Assembly (NCBI RefSeq): GCF_030064165.1
Contig: NZ_CP125947.1
Location: 5,188,011 to 5,252,010 of the forward strand
DNA length: 64,000 nucleotides
Reading direction: 5' to 3'
Source: Comamonas resistens
GTDB lineage: Bacteria; Pseudomonadota; Gammaproteobacteria; Burkholderiales; Burkholderiaceae_C
Part shown: piece after piece, positions 57,621 to 64,000 of the stretch
Position numbering within the stretch: position 1 is the first letter of the stretch
How the letters are laid out: each line of letters begins with the position of its first letter
The notes under the pieces: model-generated
Told to the model about the DNA's origin: nothing
The model's database searches: none
What the model saw: the letters and a program-made list of their open reading frames with translations, nothing else
Translations under genes and position numbers: made by a program

Positions 57621-59135
57621 TCAGGGCGTGCAGGCATCGTCGCGATAGAGCTCGGCATAAGGCACCCCATCGAAATGCAGCCGCCGGCTGTCCTCCAGGT
57701 GTGGCATGGCCGTCCGGACATCGTAGCCCTGAGCGGCGACCAACATCTCCGGAGCCAGGGTGGTGCTGTGCTCGATGGCGCCGTCAGAAATAGAGGGCAG
57801 ACCCTCAGCCTCGGAGGCCCTCAGGGCAGCATTGGCCCAATACGCCAACGGTACCTCCAGCACCGACTGGTCGTTGCCATGGCGCGGGCTGTCGACACAG
57901 GGAGGAACCCCCAGGCCATGATCCGCGACATACAGCAGCGCACTGGGCTCGGCTGTTGCCGTATCCAGCATGTGGATCCAGTCGGCCAGCAGGTCGGAGG
58001 TGTAACGGATCGAGTTGTCATAGGCATCCCCTCCCTGATAACGGGAGTGCGGATAACGCTTGGAGATATCCGGATGACTGCCATAGGTATGAAGAACCAC
58101 CAGCTTGTAGGGCGCCTCATCCGCCAGCGCCTTTTCCAGCCAGCTCGTCATCACCTCATCATGTGCCCCGTTGCCCACTTTTGCATAGACATCCGCAGAG
58201 CGACGCAATATCTGCGAGTACATATCCTCGCTTTTGTCATTGAATCTGGAGTTTGAAAAGACAAAGGTCTTGTAGCCAGCATGCCGGGCCAAATCCAGAA
58301 ACGAGGGCGATGCATTCTTCTGGCTGTCGAGGGCGGACTGCCCCGTCAGAATATAGGGCAAGGCCTTCGCGGTATTCAGGCCATGGGCCATCACCTTGTA
58401 AGTGCGCAGGCCAGCAATCTGCCGAAGCGACTGATTGGTATCGTCTCCCTCATAGCCCAGCAGGGACCAGCGATGGCTGCTGGCACTCTCCCCGATAACC
58501 ATTACCAAGGTATTGACCTGAGCAGCACCCGGCTTGGCGGGCAAGGTCGGCTGATAGAAGACCTCTTTTTCCAGGTCTCCATAACGCACGGCAGCCTTGG
58601 CCATGTGCATGGGATAGATGTGGCGCAATTTCTGCACATAGTCAGTGGTTGTGAATTGCTGGGTCACACCGAAGGCAAAAAAGCTGGTCCAAAGCAATCC
58701 AATGCCCAGCAGTATCTTTTTCTGCCATTTCGCAAATGGAAATGCTTTCTCGGCGCAATGCTTGAAGAGGAAGTAGCCACAACCAAGGCTGACTACCAGC
58801 CAGCACAGCACCACAAGAATCATCTGGCGATTGATCAGGTTCAGAAACTCGGCGGCCTCATGTGCCTCCGTGCGCAATAACGTGGCGACCGAGAATTCAT
58901 CGATCATGTTCCCCAAAAACTGGGCATGAAAGATATTGGCTGTACCGACAAGGATCAGCAGAGGAATACAGATGGCCAGGGATTTTCGGGACAGTGCCAG
59001 TGGATAAAAGAAAAGTGCCGCCAAAAGCGTGTAACCCACCTCTTTTCCAGTCGCACGAATGAGAAACGGGGGAGAGAAAAGCAATATCCAGGCCAGCAAG
59101 TAGCCCAGCCTCGTCACAAAGGAAGATTGATTCAT
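57621..59135 (-). CDS. EptA/CptA-like phosphoethanolamine transferase
   Basis: A 504-residue inner-membrane enzyme with about five N-terminal helices (to residue 160) and a periplasmic sulfatase-fold domain. Metal and catalytic residues match EptA: Glu216 (VIGESASSHRW), the Thr255 nucleophile (HGLNTAKALPYIL), His354 (HTYGSHPD) and Asp405-His406 (YVADHGLG). Such enzymes put phosphoethanolamine on lipid A, core sugars or pilin. Target unknown. The ATG at 59135 begins close to helix 1; a GTG at 59171 has a better ribosome site (AAAGGTC) but would put 12 more residues in front. Divergent from mnmE. Confidence 0.9.
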   Translation of the reverse strand: MNQSSFVTRLGYLLAWILLFSPPFLIRATGKEVGYTLLAALFFYPLALSRKSLAICIPLLILVGTANIFHAQFLGNMIDEFSVATLLRTEAHEAAEFLNLINRQMILVVLCWLVVSLGCGYFLFKHCAEKAFPFAKWQKKILLGIGLLWTSFFAFGVTQQFTTTDYVQKLRHIYPMHMAKAAVRYGDLEKEVFYQPTLPAKPGAAQVNTLVMVIGESASSHRWSLLGYEGDDTNQSLRQIAGLRTYKVMAHGLNTAKALPYILTGQSALDSQKNASPSFLDLARHAGYKTFVFSNSRFNDKSEDMYSQILRRSADVYAKVGNGAHDEVMTSWLEKALADEAPYKLVVLHTYGSHPDISKRYPHSRYQGGDAYDNSIRYTSDLLADWIHMLDTATAEPSALLYVADHGLGVPPCVDSPRHGNDQSVLEVPLAYWANAALRASEAEGLPSISDGAIEHSTTLAPEMLVAAQGYDVRTAMPHLEDSRRLHFDGVPYAELYRDDACTP

Positions 59136-59275
59136 TTTTCGGGTCGGTTTTATGACAATTGTATGAAACACGACCTTTTGTTACATGGCACCGCGCAGCG
59201 CTCACCACTGAATTCCTGGGACTTGACCTGCAGGGCTATGATTCGCGGCTCTTCCTCTTGATCGAAAGTCAGCCC

Positions 59276-60703
59276 ATGCTTCCCCGCCACAACGACCCCA
59301 TTGCCGCCATTGCCACCGCACCGGGGCGTGGTGCCGTGGGCATTGTTCGGGTGTCGGGCAAAGGCATTGCTGCGCTGGTGCGCCGGCTGTGCGGCAAGGA
59401 CCTGAAACCACGCGAAGCGACTTATCTGCCTTTCAAGGATGCGGCAGGCTCGCCCATAGACCATGGTCTGGCCATCTATTTCCCAGGCCCGAACAGCTAC
59501 ACCGGCGAAGATGTGCTGGAGCTGCAGGCCCATGGCGGCCCCGTGGTGCTGCAGCTGCTGCTGGCGCGCTGCCTGGAAGCGGCCCAGACCCTGGATGCCC
59601 ACGGCACGCCGACGCTGGCCGGACTGCGTCTGGCCCAGCCGGGCGAGTTCACAGAACGAGCCTTCCTCAACGACAAGATCGATCTGGCGCAGGCCGAGGC
59701 GATTGCCGACCTGATCGACGCCAGTACCGAGGCAGCGGCGCGCAGTGCCAGCCGCTCGCTGTCGGGCGCCTTCTCTCAGGAAATTCAGGTACTACGCGAG
59801 GCCCTGGTGCACCTGCGCATGCTGGTCGAGGCGACGCTGGACTTTCCCGAAGAGGAAATCGACTTTCTGCAAAAGGCCGATGCCTTTGGTCAACTTGAAC
59901 GCCTGCAGGCCCAGGTCGCCACCGTGCTGGGCAAGGCCCATCAGGGCGCACTGCTGCGCGAAGGCATCAAGGTGGTGATTGCCGGGCAGCCCAATGCGGG
60001 CAAAAGCTCGCTGCTCAACGCACTGGCCGGGGCCGAGCTGGCCATCGTCACGCCCATCGCAGGCACTACACGCGACAAGGTGCAGCAGACGATTCAGATC
60101 GAAGGTGTGCCTCTGCATGTGATCGACACCGCAGGCCTGCGCGACAGCGACGACGAAGTGGAGCGTATTGGCATTGCGCGTGCCTGGGACGAGATCGCCG
60201 CCGCCGATGCCGTGCTGTTCCTGCATGATCTGACCCGTGTGGAGCAGCCCGACTATGCGGCGGCCGATGCCGATATCGCACACACACTCAAAGACAAACT
60301 GCCTCCACAAGTGCCTGTGATCCATGTCTGGAACAAGACCGATATGGCGGCCGCCGATGTGCAGGCCCGTCATACAACCCGGCTGGATGCCACACAGGTC
60401 GCCCTGTCAGCGCGCACCGGCGATGGCCTGGATGCGCTGCGCAAGCGCCTGCTGGAAGTCGCGGGCTGGCAATCCGCCCCCGAAGGCCTGTATCTGGCCC
60501 GCGCCCGCCATGTCGAAGCCTTGCAGGCCGTGCAAGCCCATCTGGAATTGGCCGACGAGCAGCTCGCCGCTCAGGCCGCCCACCTGGACCTGCTGGCCGA
60601 AGAACTGCGTCTGGCCCAGGTCTCGCTGAACTCCATCACCGGCGAATTCAGCTCCGACGACCTGCTGGGCGTGATCTTCTCCAGTTTCTGCATCGGCAAA
60701 TAA
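59276..60703 (+). CDS. mnmE: tRNA modification GTPase MnmE
   Basis: MnmE works with MnmG to add carboxymethylaminomethyl groups to wobble U34 of tRNAs. The 475-residue protein starts [28 protein letters not shown] (folate-binding domain). It has the G domain ([41 protein letters not shown]) and ends in the conserved CIGK. The start at 59276 has only a weak ribosome site. It lies in the conserved rpmH-rnpA-yidD-yidC-mnmE block, here convergent with yidC. Confidence 0.97.
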   Translation: MLPRHNDPIAAIATAPGRGAVGIVRVSGKGIAALVRRLCGKDLKPREATYLPFKDAAGSPIDHGLAIYFPGPNSYTGEDVLELQAHGGPVVLQLLLARCLEAAQTLDAHGTPTLAGLRLAQPGEFTERAFLNDKIDLAQAEAIADLIDASTEAAARSASRSLSGAFSQEIQVLREALVHLRMLVEATLDFPEEEIDFLQKADAFGQLERLQAQVATVLGKAHQGALLREGIKVVIAGQPNAGKSSLLNALAGAELAIVTPIAGTTRDKVQQTIQIEGVPLHVIDTAGLRDSDDEVERIGIARAWDEIAAADAVLFLHDLTRVEQPDYAAADADIAHTLKDKLPPQVPVIHVWNKTDMAAADVQARHTTRLDATQVALSARTGDGLDALRKRLLEVAGWQSAPEGLYLARARHVEALQAVQAHLELADEQLAAQAAHLDLLAEELRLAQVSLNSITGEFSSDDLLGVIFSSFCIGK

Positions 60704-60720
60704 GCCTCCTGCAGACATAA

Positions 60721-60750
60721 AAAAACGCCACCTCGAAAGGTGGCGTTTTT
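60721..60750. terminator. Bidirectional terminator between mnmE and yidC
   Basis: AAAAACGCCACC and GGTGGCGTTTTT pair around six bases. It ends both convergent genes. Confidence 0.95.
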
Positions 60751-60767
60751 ATTTGCGCTGCTTGAGC

Positions 60768-62471
60768 TTACTTGCCGAACTTCGGCAGATTGAACTGGGG
60801 CGGCACGCCCATGCGCTTGTTGATGATCCACTGCTGGGCGATGGACAGGATATTGTTCGTCAGCCAGTACAGCACCAGACCGGCGGGGAAGAAGAAGAAC
60901 ATCACGCTGAACATCAGCGGCATGATCCACATCATCTTGGCCTGCATGGGGTCAGGTGGCGCGGGGTTCAGGGCCGTCTGCAACAGCGAGGACAGAGTCA
61001 TCAGCAAAGGCAGGATGAAGAAGGGATCGGGCACCGAGAGGTCGTGAATCCAGCCAATCCAGGGCGCATTGCGAATTTCCACGCTGGACTGCAACACCCA
61101 GTACAGAGCCATGAAGACAGGGATCTGGATGACGATGGGCAGGCAGCCTCCCATGGGGTTGACCTTCTCCTCGCGGTAGATGCGCATCATCTCCTGCTGC
61201 ATCTGCTGGGGCTTGTCCTTCAGACGCTCACGCATTTCCTGAATGCGGGGGTTGATGGCCTTCATCTTGGCCATCGAGGAGTAAGCCTTGGCATTGAGCC
61301 AGTAGAAGGCGATCTTCAGCAACACCACCAGAGCCACGATGGACCAGCCCCAGTTGCCGATGAACTTGTGCAGCTCGGACAGCAGCCAGTACAGCGGCTT
61401 GGCCAGAATTGTCAGCCAGCCATAGTCCTTGACCAGCTCCAGCCCGGGAGAGAGCTTCTCCAGCATGGGTTCGATCTGGGGGCCGGAGAACAGGCGGGCG
61501 CTGACAGTCTTGGTCTGGCCGGGCTCCACCGTACCCACGGGCGTGATCATGCCCACGGCGTAGAGGTTGTCGCCCACCTTGCGCACGAAGTTGTCGCGCT
61601 GGATGCCATCAGCCAGCAGCCAAGCGCTGGCAAAGTAGTGCTGCACCATGGCCACATAGCCGCTGGTGGAGGACTTGTCGACCTCGGCCTTGCCACTCTC
61701 GATGTCCTTGAACTCCACCTTGTGGTACTTCTTGGCTTCGGTATAGACGGCCGGGCCGGTGAAGGTCGAGTAGAAGCTGGACTCGTGCTCGGGCTTGTTG
61801 CCGTCACGCACCAGCTGCATGTAGATCTGAGGGTTCACGGCTGCAGCGCCGGTATTCACCACGTCGTACTGCACGCCGATGTCGTAAACACCGCGCTTGA
61901 GCGTATAGGTCTTGACCAGCTTCACGCCGCCCTGCTCGGCCGACTCGAAACGCAGTTGCACGCTGTCCTGGCCGTCCTTGAGCTCACGCTCGCCGGGCAC
62001 CACGGTCATGGGCGTCTTGTGGTTGGGGAAGTTGCCGCCGATCAGGCCGGTCTGACCCAGGTACACACGCTTGGCGTTCTGCTCGAACACCTGCATGAGC
62101 TTCTTGTCATCCGCGGTGTCGCTGTACTTGAGCAGCTCGGAAGCTTTTAGCGTGCCGCCTTCGCTGTCGAAGGTCAGACGCATCACGTCGCTGGCGATGC
62201 TCACATCCTGGCGAGGCGCCGCAGCGGCAGGCTGGCTCGCGCCGGCAACCGGCTGAGCCGCACCCGGAACATCACCGGCCGAAGCAGCCGCTGCAGGCTG
62301 GGGCAGGCTGGTGTCTGCCGGCTTGATGTCATTGGCCGCAGGCGCGCTGACCGTCTGCGGCGATGGGAAGAAGGTGGGCTTTTTGCCGTTATGGATTTGC
62401 CACTTGTCCCAGAGCAAAACCATGGAAAAGCCAAATATCACCCACAGTATGGTGCGGCGAATATCGTTCAT
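60768..62471 (-). CDS. yidC: Membrane protein insertase YidC
   Basis: A 567-residue insertase that helps membrane proteins enter and fold, with or without SecYEG. It has an N-terminal helix (RTILWVIFGFSMVLLWD), a large periplasmic domain and the five-helix core (GWLTILAKPLYWLLSELHKFIGNWGWSIVALVVLLKIAFYWL ... MKAINPRIQEMRERLKDKPQQMQQEMMRIYREEKVNPMGGCLPIVIQIPVFMALYWVL). The conserved Arg/Lys in the core helix is present. It is coupled to yidD by a four-base ATGA overlap. Confidence 0.97.
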   Translation of the reverse strand: MNDIRRTILWVIFGFSMVLLWDKWQIHNGKKPTFFPSPQTVSAPAANDIKPADTSLPQPAAAASAGDVPGAAQPVAGASQPAAAAPRQDVSIASDVMRLTFDSEGGTLKASELLKYSDTADDKKLMQVFEQNAKRVYLGQTGLIGGNFPNHKTPMTVVPGERELKDGQDSVQLRFESAEQGGVKLVKTYTLKRGVYDIGVQYDVVNTGAAAVNPQIYMQLVRDGNKPEHESSFYSTFTGPAVYTEAKKYHKVEFKDIESGKAEVDKSSTSGYVAMVQHYFASAWLLADGIQRDNFVRKVGDNLYAVGMITPVGTVEPGQTKTVSARLFSGPQIEPMLEKLSPGLELVKDYGWLTILAKPLYWLLSELHKFIGNWGWSIVALVVLLKIAFYWLNAKAYSSMAKMKAINPRIQEMRERLKDKPQQMQQEMMRIYREEKVNPMGGCLPIVIQIPVFMALYWVLQSSVEIRNAPWIGWIHDLSVPDPFFILPLLMTLSSLLQTALNPAPPDPMQAKMMWIMPLMFSVMFFFFPAGLVLYWLTNNILSIAQQWIINKRMGVPPQFNLPKFGK

Positions 62472-62767
62472 GAAGACTTCTTAGGTGAGGAAGGTTGGGT
62501 GGTCGCGGAAGAGTCCGAGGCATTGTCCAGAAAGGAAAACAGCCTGGGCTTTTGCTGTGGCACGGGATCATGCCCTCCGTCACACCACGGATGACAGCGC
62601 GCCAGCCGGCGCACCGTCAGATAAGAGCCTACCGCAGCGCCGTGTTGCTCCAGCGCTTGAAGGGAATAGGCCGAGCAGGTCGGCTCGAAACGGCAAGCCG
62701 AACCCAGCCAGGGACTGAGCATCAGGCGATAGCCTCGCACCAGAGCCATGAGCAGTCGCTGCATCAT
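62468..62767 (-). CDS. yidD: Membrane insertion efficiency factor YidD
   Basis: A 99-residue protein with the full UPF0161 pattern: LVRGYRLMLSPWLGSACRFEPTCSAYSLQALEQHGAAVGSYLTVRRLARCHPWCDGGHDPVP. It is membrane-associated and assists YidC. It overlaps rnpA (62764-62767) and yidC (62468-62471) by four bases each, so the three genes are translationally coupled. A Ser/Pro/Lys tail follows the conserved domain. Confidence 0.96.
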   Translation of the reverse strand: MMQRLLMALVRGYRLMLSPWLGSACRFEPTCSAYSLQALEQHGAAVGSYLTVRRLARCHPWCDGGHDPVPQQKPRLFSFLDNASDSSATTQPSSPKKSS

Positions 62768-63321
62768 GGTTGCGGCTCCGCCTGATTAGCTATCGAATCA
62801 GAAGCTGCAGGCGCCTTCTCATCAAGCGTTTGAGGCAGATTTGTCTTCAAACCTGCGGCGCCATGAGAAGCCTGCTTTTCCTTGGTCAGACGACGCGTGC
62901 CTGTGGCAAACAGCTGCTGCAGCTCCTGGCGCACCACAGCCTTGAGTGGGTCCGAGCTTGCACTGACGAATTGCTTACGGTCAAAGCCCGAGCGCAGACG
63001 CACCACATATGCGGCGCGCGCCAATGCAGCCTCATGTTCGAAGGCCACTGCATAAATCTGACGCTTGATGACATGGCGAGTCACCGAACGCCTAGCCCAG
63101 CGCTTGGGCACCATGGCGCCCAGCCAGGCCTGCTCGCGCACTTCACCAATGCCAAACAGGGCCTGCGGATCATCAGATCCGGGCCCTGTCCTGGGGTCGG
63201 CCGCCATGGCTTTCTGCATTGCCACCAGCTCCATGCGGTGCAGGGCGAAATGCGAAGTGCGGGCAATCGTGCCCGCTGACATGGTGGCCTGGAATTGCGG
63301 ACGCGTTTTCAGTCGTTGCAT
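62764..63321 (-). CDS. rnpA: Ribonuclease P protein component, with C-terminal extension
   Basis: RnpA binds the RNA of RNase P, which trims tRNA 5' ends. The protein has 185 residues against about 119 in E. coli. The core has LKTRPQFQATMSAGTIARTSHFALH, AMVPKRWARRSVTRHVIKRQIYAVAFEHEAAL (the RNR motif region) and YVVRLRSGFD. After residue 150 comes a Gln/Lys/Ala-rich tail, the last 27 residues or so encoded by a dispersed AGCGCT-family repeat (62783-62850). The start at 63321 fits the family. It is coupled to yidD and lies 61 bases after rpmH. Confidence 0.95.
   Translation of the reverse strand: MQRLKTRPQFQATMSAGTIARTSHFALHRMELVAMQKAMAADPRTGPGSDDPQALFGIGEVREQAWLGAMVPKRWARRSVTRHVIKRQIYAVAFEHEAALARAAYVVRLRSGFDRKQFVSASSDPLKAVVRQELQQLFATGTRRLTKEKQASHGAAGLKTNLPQTLDEKAPAASDSIANQAEPQP
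62783..62850. repeat. AGCGCT-family repeat translated in the rnpA tail
   Basis: TTAGCTATCGAATCAGAAGC then TGCAGGCGCC and AAGCGTTTGAGGCAGATTTG. The last 20 bases match 17 of 20 in the copy at 54530-54580. It is read in frame by rnpA on the minus strand. Confidence 0.7.
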
Positions 63322-63382
63322 GGGAATGCCTGCTGGAGGCCTTCTTCGCAGCGAAGGAACAGACCGCTAGCCAATGCTGGCC

Positions 63383-63517
63383 TTAGACGGCCAGGCGCTT
63401 GCGGCCCTTGGCGCGGCGAGCGTTGATCACGGCACGGCCACCCTTGGTCTTCATGCGAACCAGGAAACCGTGGGTACGGGCGCGGCGGATTTTGGAAGGT
63501 TGGTAAGTACGTTTCAT
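63383..63517 (-). CDS. rpmH: 50S ribosomal protein L34
   Basis: A 44-residue protein reading [20 protein letters not shown] then [20 protein letters not shown] and RLAV, the invariant L34 sequence. It was too short for the usual length cut and was read directly from the reverse strand (CAT at 63515-63517, TTA stop at 63383-63385). It is the first gene of the rpmH-rnpA-yidD-yidC operon and lies beside the origin, as in most bacteria. Confidence 0.98.
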   Translation of the reverse strand: MKRTYQPSKIRRARTHGFLVRMKTKGGRAVINARRAKGRKRLAV

Positions 63518-64000
63518 GTTGGTTCCTTGAGAAGGTTCAGTATTTGCGTCGGCAAGGCGCCACGTCTGCGCCCGACCATCCAGGTTCTGCGCCGCACACT
63601 GTCACCGCCAAGCCGGGCATTTTTTCACATGCAGAACATGCACCACGGCATAACGGTCAACCAGCGAAGCAAAGCACTTGCAGCATGCCAAAGCACACTG
63701 CGCGTGCGCACGAATAATTCGGCGCCCGGGTCATATCACCCTGAACACATTCAGGGAAACCCGCGATTATCACAGCGTTGGGGCTTTGATGCAATGACCC
63801 TCGAATTCACTGGGAACCGCCACGCCACAAACATCGGGCAGCCATTCTTTACAAACCGGCCCTCGCCAATCCATTAGGATGTGCGGCCTATCCCGCACAA
63901 ACATTCGGGGACAGTCTTCTGATATTTTGTGGATAACTCCCGCAAAAGCTACAATACCAACCCCGCAACTGTTCCTCCTATCCACAATAAGATTTTTGAC
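63518..64000. other. Probable origin region between rpmH and dnaA
   Basis: No gene is seen in these 483 bases. They hold the leftward rpmH promoter region, a perfect CCCTGAA/TTCAGGG inverted repeat (63739-63756), a perfect DnaA box (TTATCCACA on the minus strand, 63928-63936) and a near-perfect one (CTATCCACA, 63978-63986). The oriC of Burkholderiales commonly lies here, and dnaA should begin just beyond the right edge. Only two clear boxes are visible, so the full origin may extend further. Confidence 0.65.
63927..63955 (+). promoter_or_regulatory. Possible dnaA promoter overlapping a DnaA box
   Basis: TTGTGG (63927-63932), 17 bases, TACAAT (63950-63955). The DnaA box at 63928-63936 covers the -35 element, the arrangement expected for autorepression of dnaA. 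Confidence 0.5.

Overview
The window looks like a chromosomal segment of a beta-proteobacterium of the family Comamonadaceae, most likely Comamonas (close to C. testosteroni). The grounds are high GC, strongly GC3-biased codons, orphan Bug-type solute receptors, the gene orders glnE/yhdP/nitrilase and uvrA/MFS/ssb, and the right-hand end rpmH-rnpA-yidD-yidC-mnmE. The last 480 bases carry DnaA boxes and a probable dnaA promoter, so the window ends at the replication origin. No rRNA, tRNA, CRISPR array, transposase or prophage was seen.

Layout. 1-7.5 kb: partial nitrilase, yhdP (AsmA-like envelope protein) and divergent glnE. 7.5-13.6 kb: a candidate small RNA, a GST, purB, yaeQ, a DUF3717/DUF1289 protein, a TerC-family transporter under a yybP-ykoY (Mn2+) riboswitch, an unknown protein and a small membrane protein. 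13.5-20 kb: M48/BepA-like protease, moaC, then a lower-GC block with an LtaS-like phosphotransferase, a serine hydrolase, a sigma-54-type type IV pilin gene and a two-FHA protein. 20-31 kb: ssb, MFS, uvrA, PQQ-type dehydrogenase, FAD oxidoreductase, Bug receptor, LysR regulator and pyrF. 31-41 kb: EamA exporters, a RibD-like reductase, a second TerC, sucCD, argC, an ACS-type MFS permease and an MgtC/DUF4010 protein. 41-48 kb: recX-recA, MarR, a TctDE-like two-component pair and a Bug receptor. 48-57 kb: SPOR protein, birA, a SET-domain methyltransferase divergent from a topoisomerase III-SWIB fusion, a phosphatase, a tiny lipoprotein and maeB. 57-64 kb: an EptA-like transferase, mnmE, yidC, yidD, rnpA, rpmH and the origin region.

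Most of the window is housekeeping. The accessory interest lies in five places: (1) pilin, serine hydrolase and LtaS-like transferase, which may modify or anchor pili; (2) a SET methyltransferase back-to-back with topoisomerase III carrying a histone-H1-like Lys/Ala linker and a SWIB domain, separated by a 31-bp strictly alternating purine-pyrimidine tract; (3) an Mn2+ riboswitch on only one of two TerC paralogues; (4) a structured intergenic RNA with a C/U-rich loop; (5) two dense families of dispersed palindromic repeats. Copies of these repeats are translated inside UvrA, in the RnpA tail and in the signal peptide of the M48 protease.

All calls come from reading the sequence. No database search was run; functions rest on recognised motifs and gene order.
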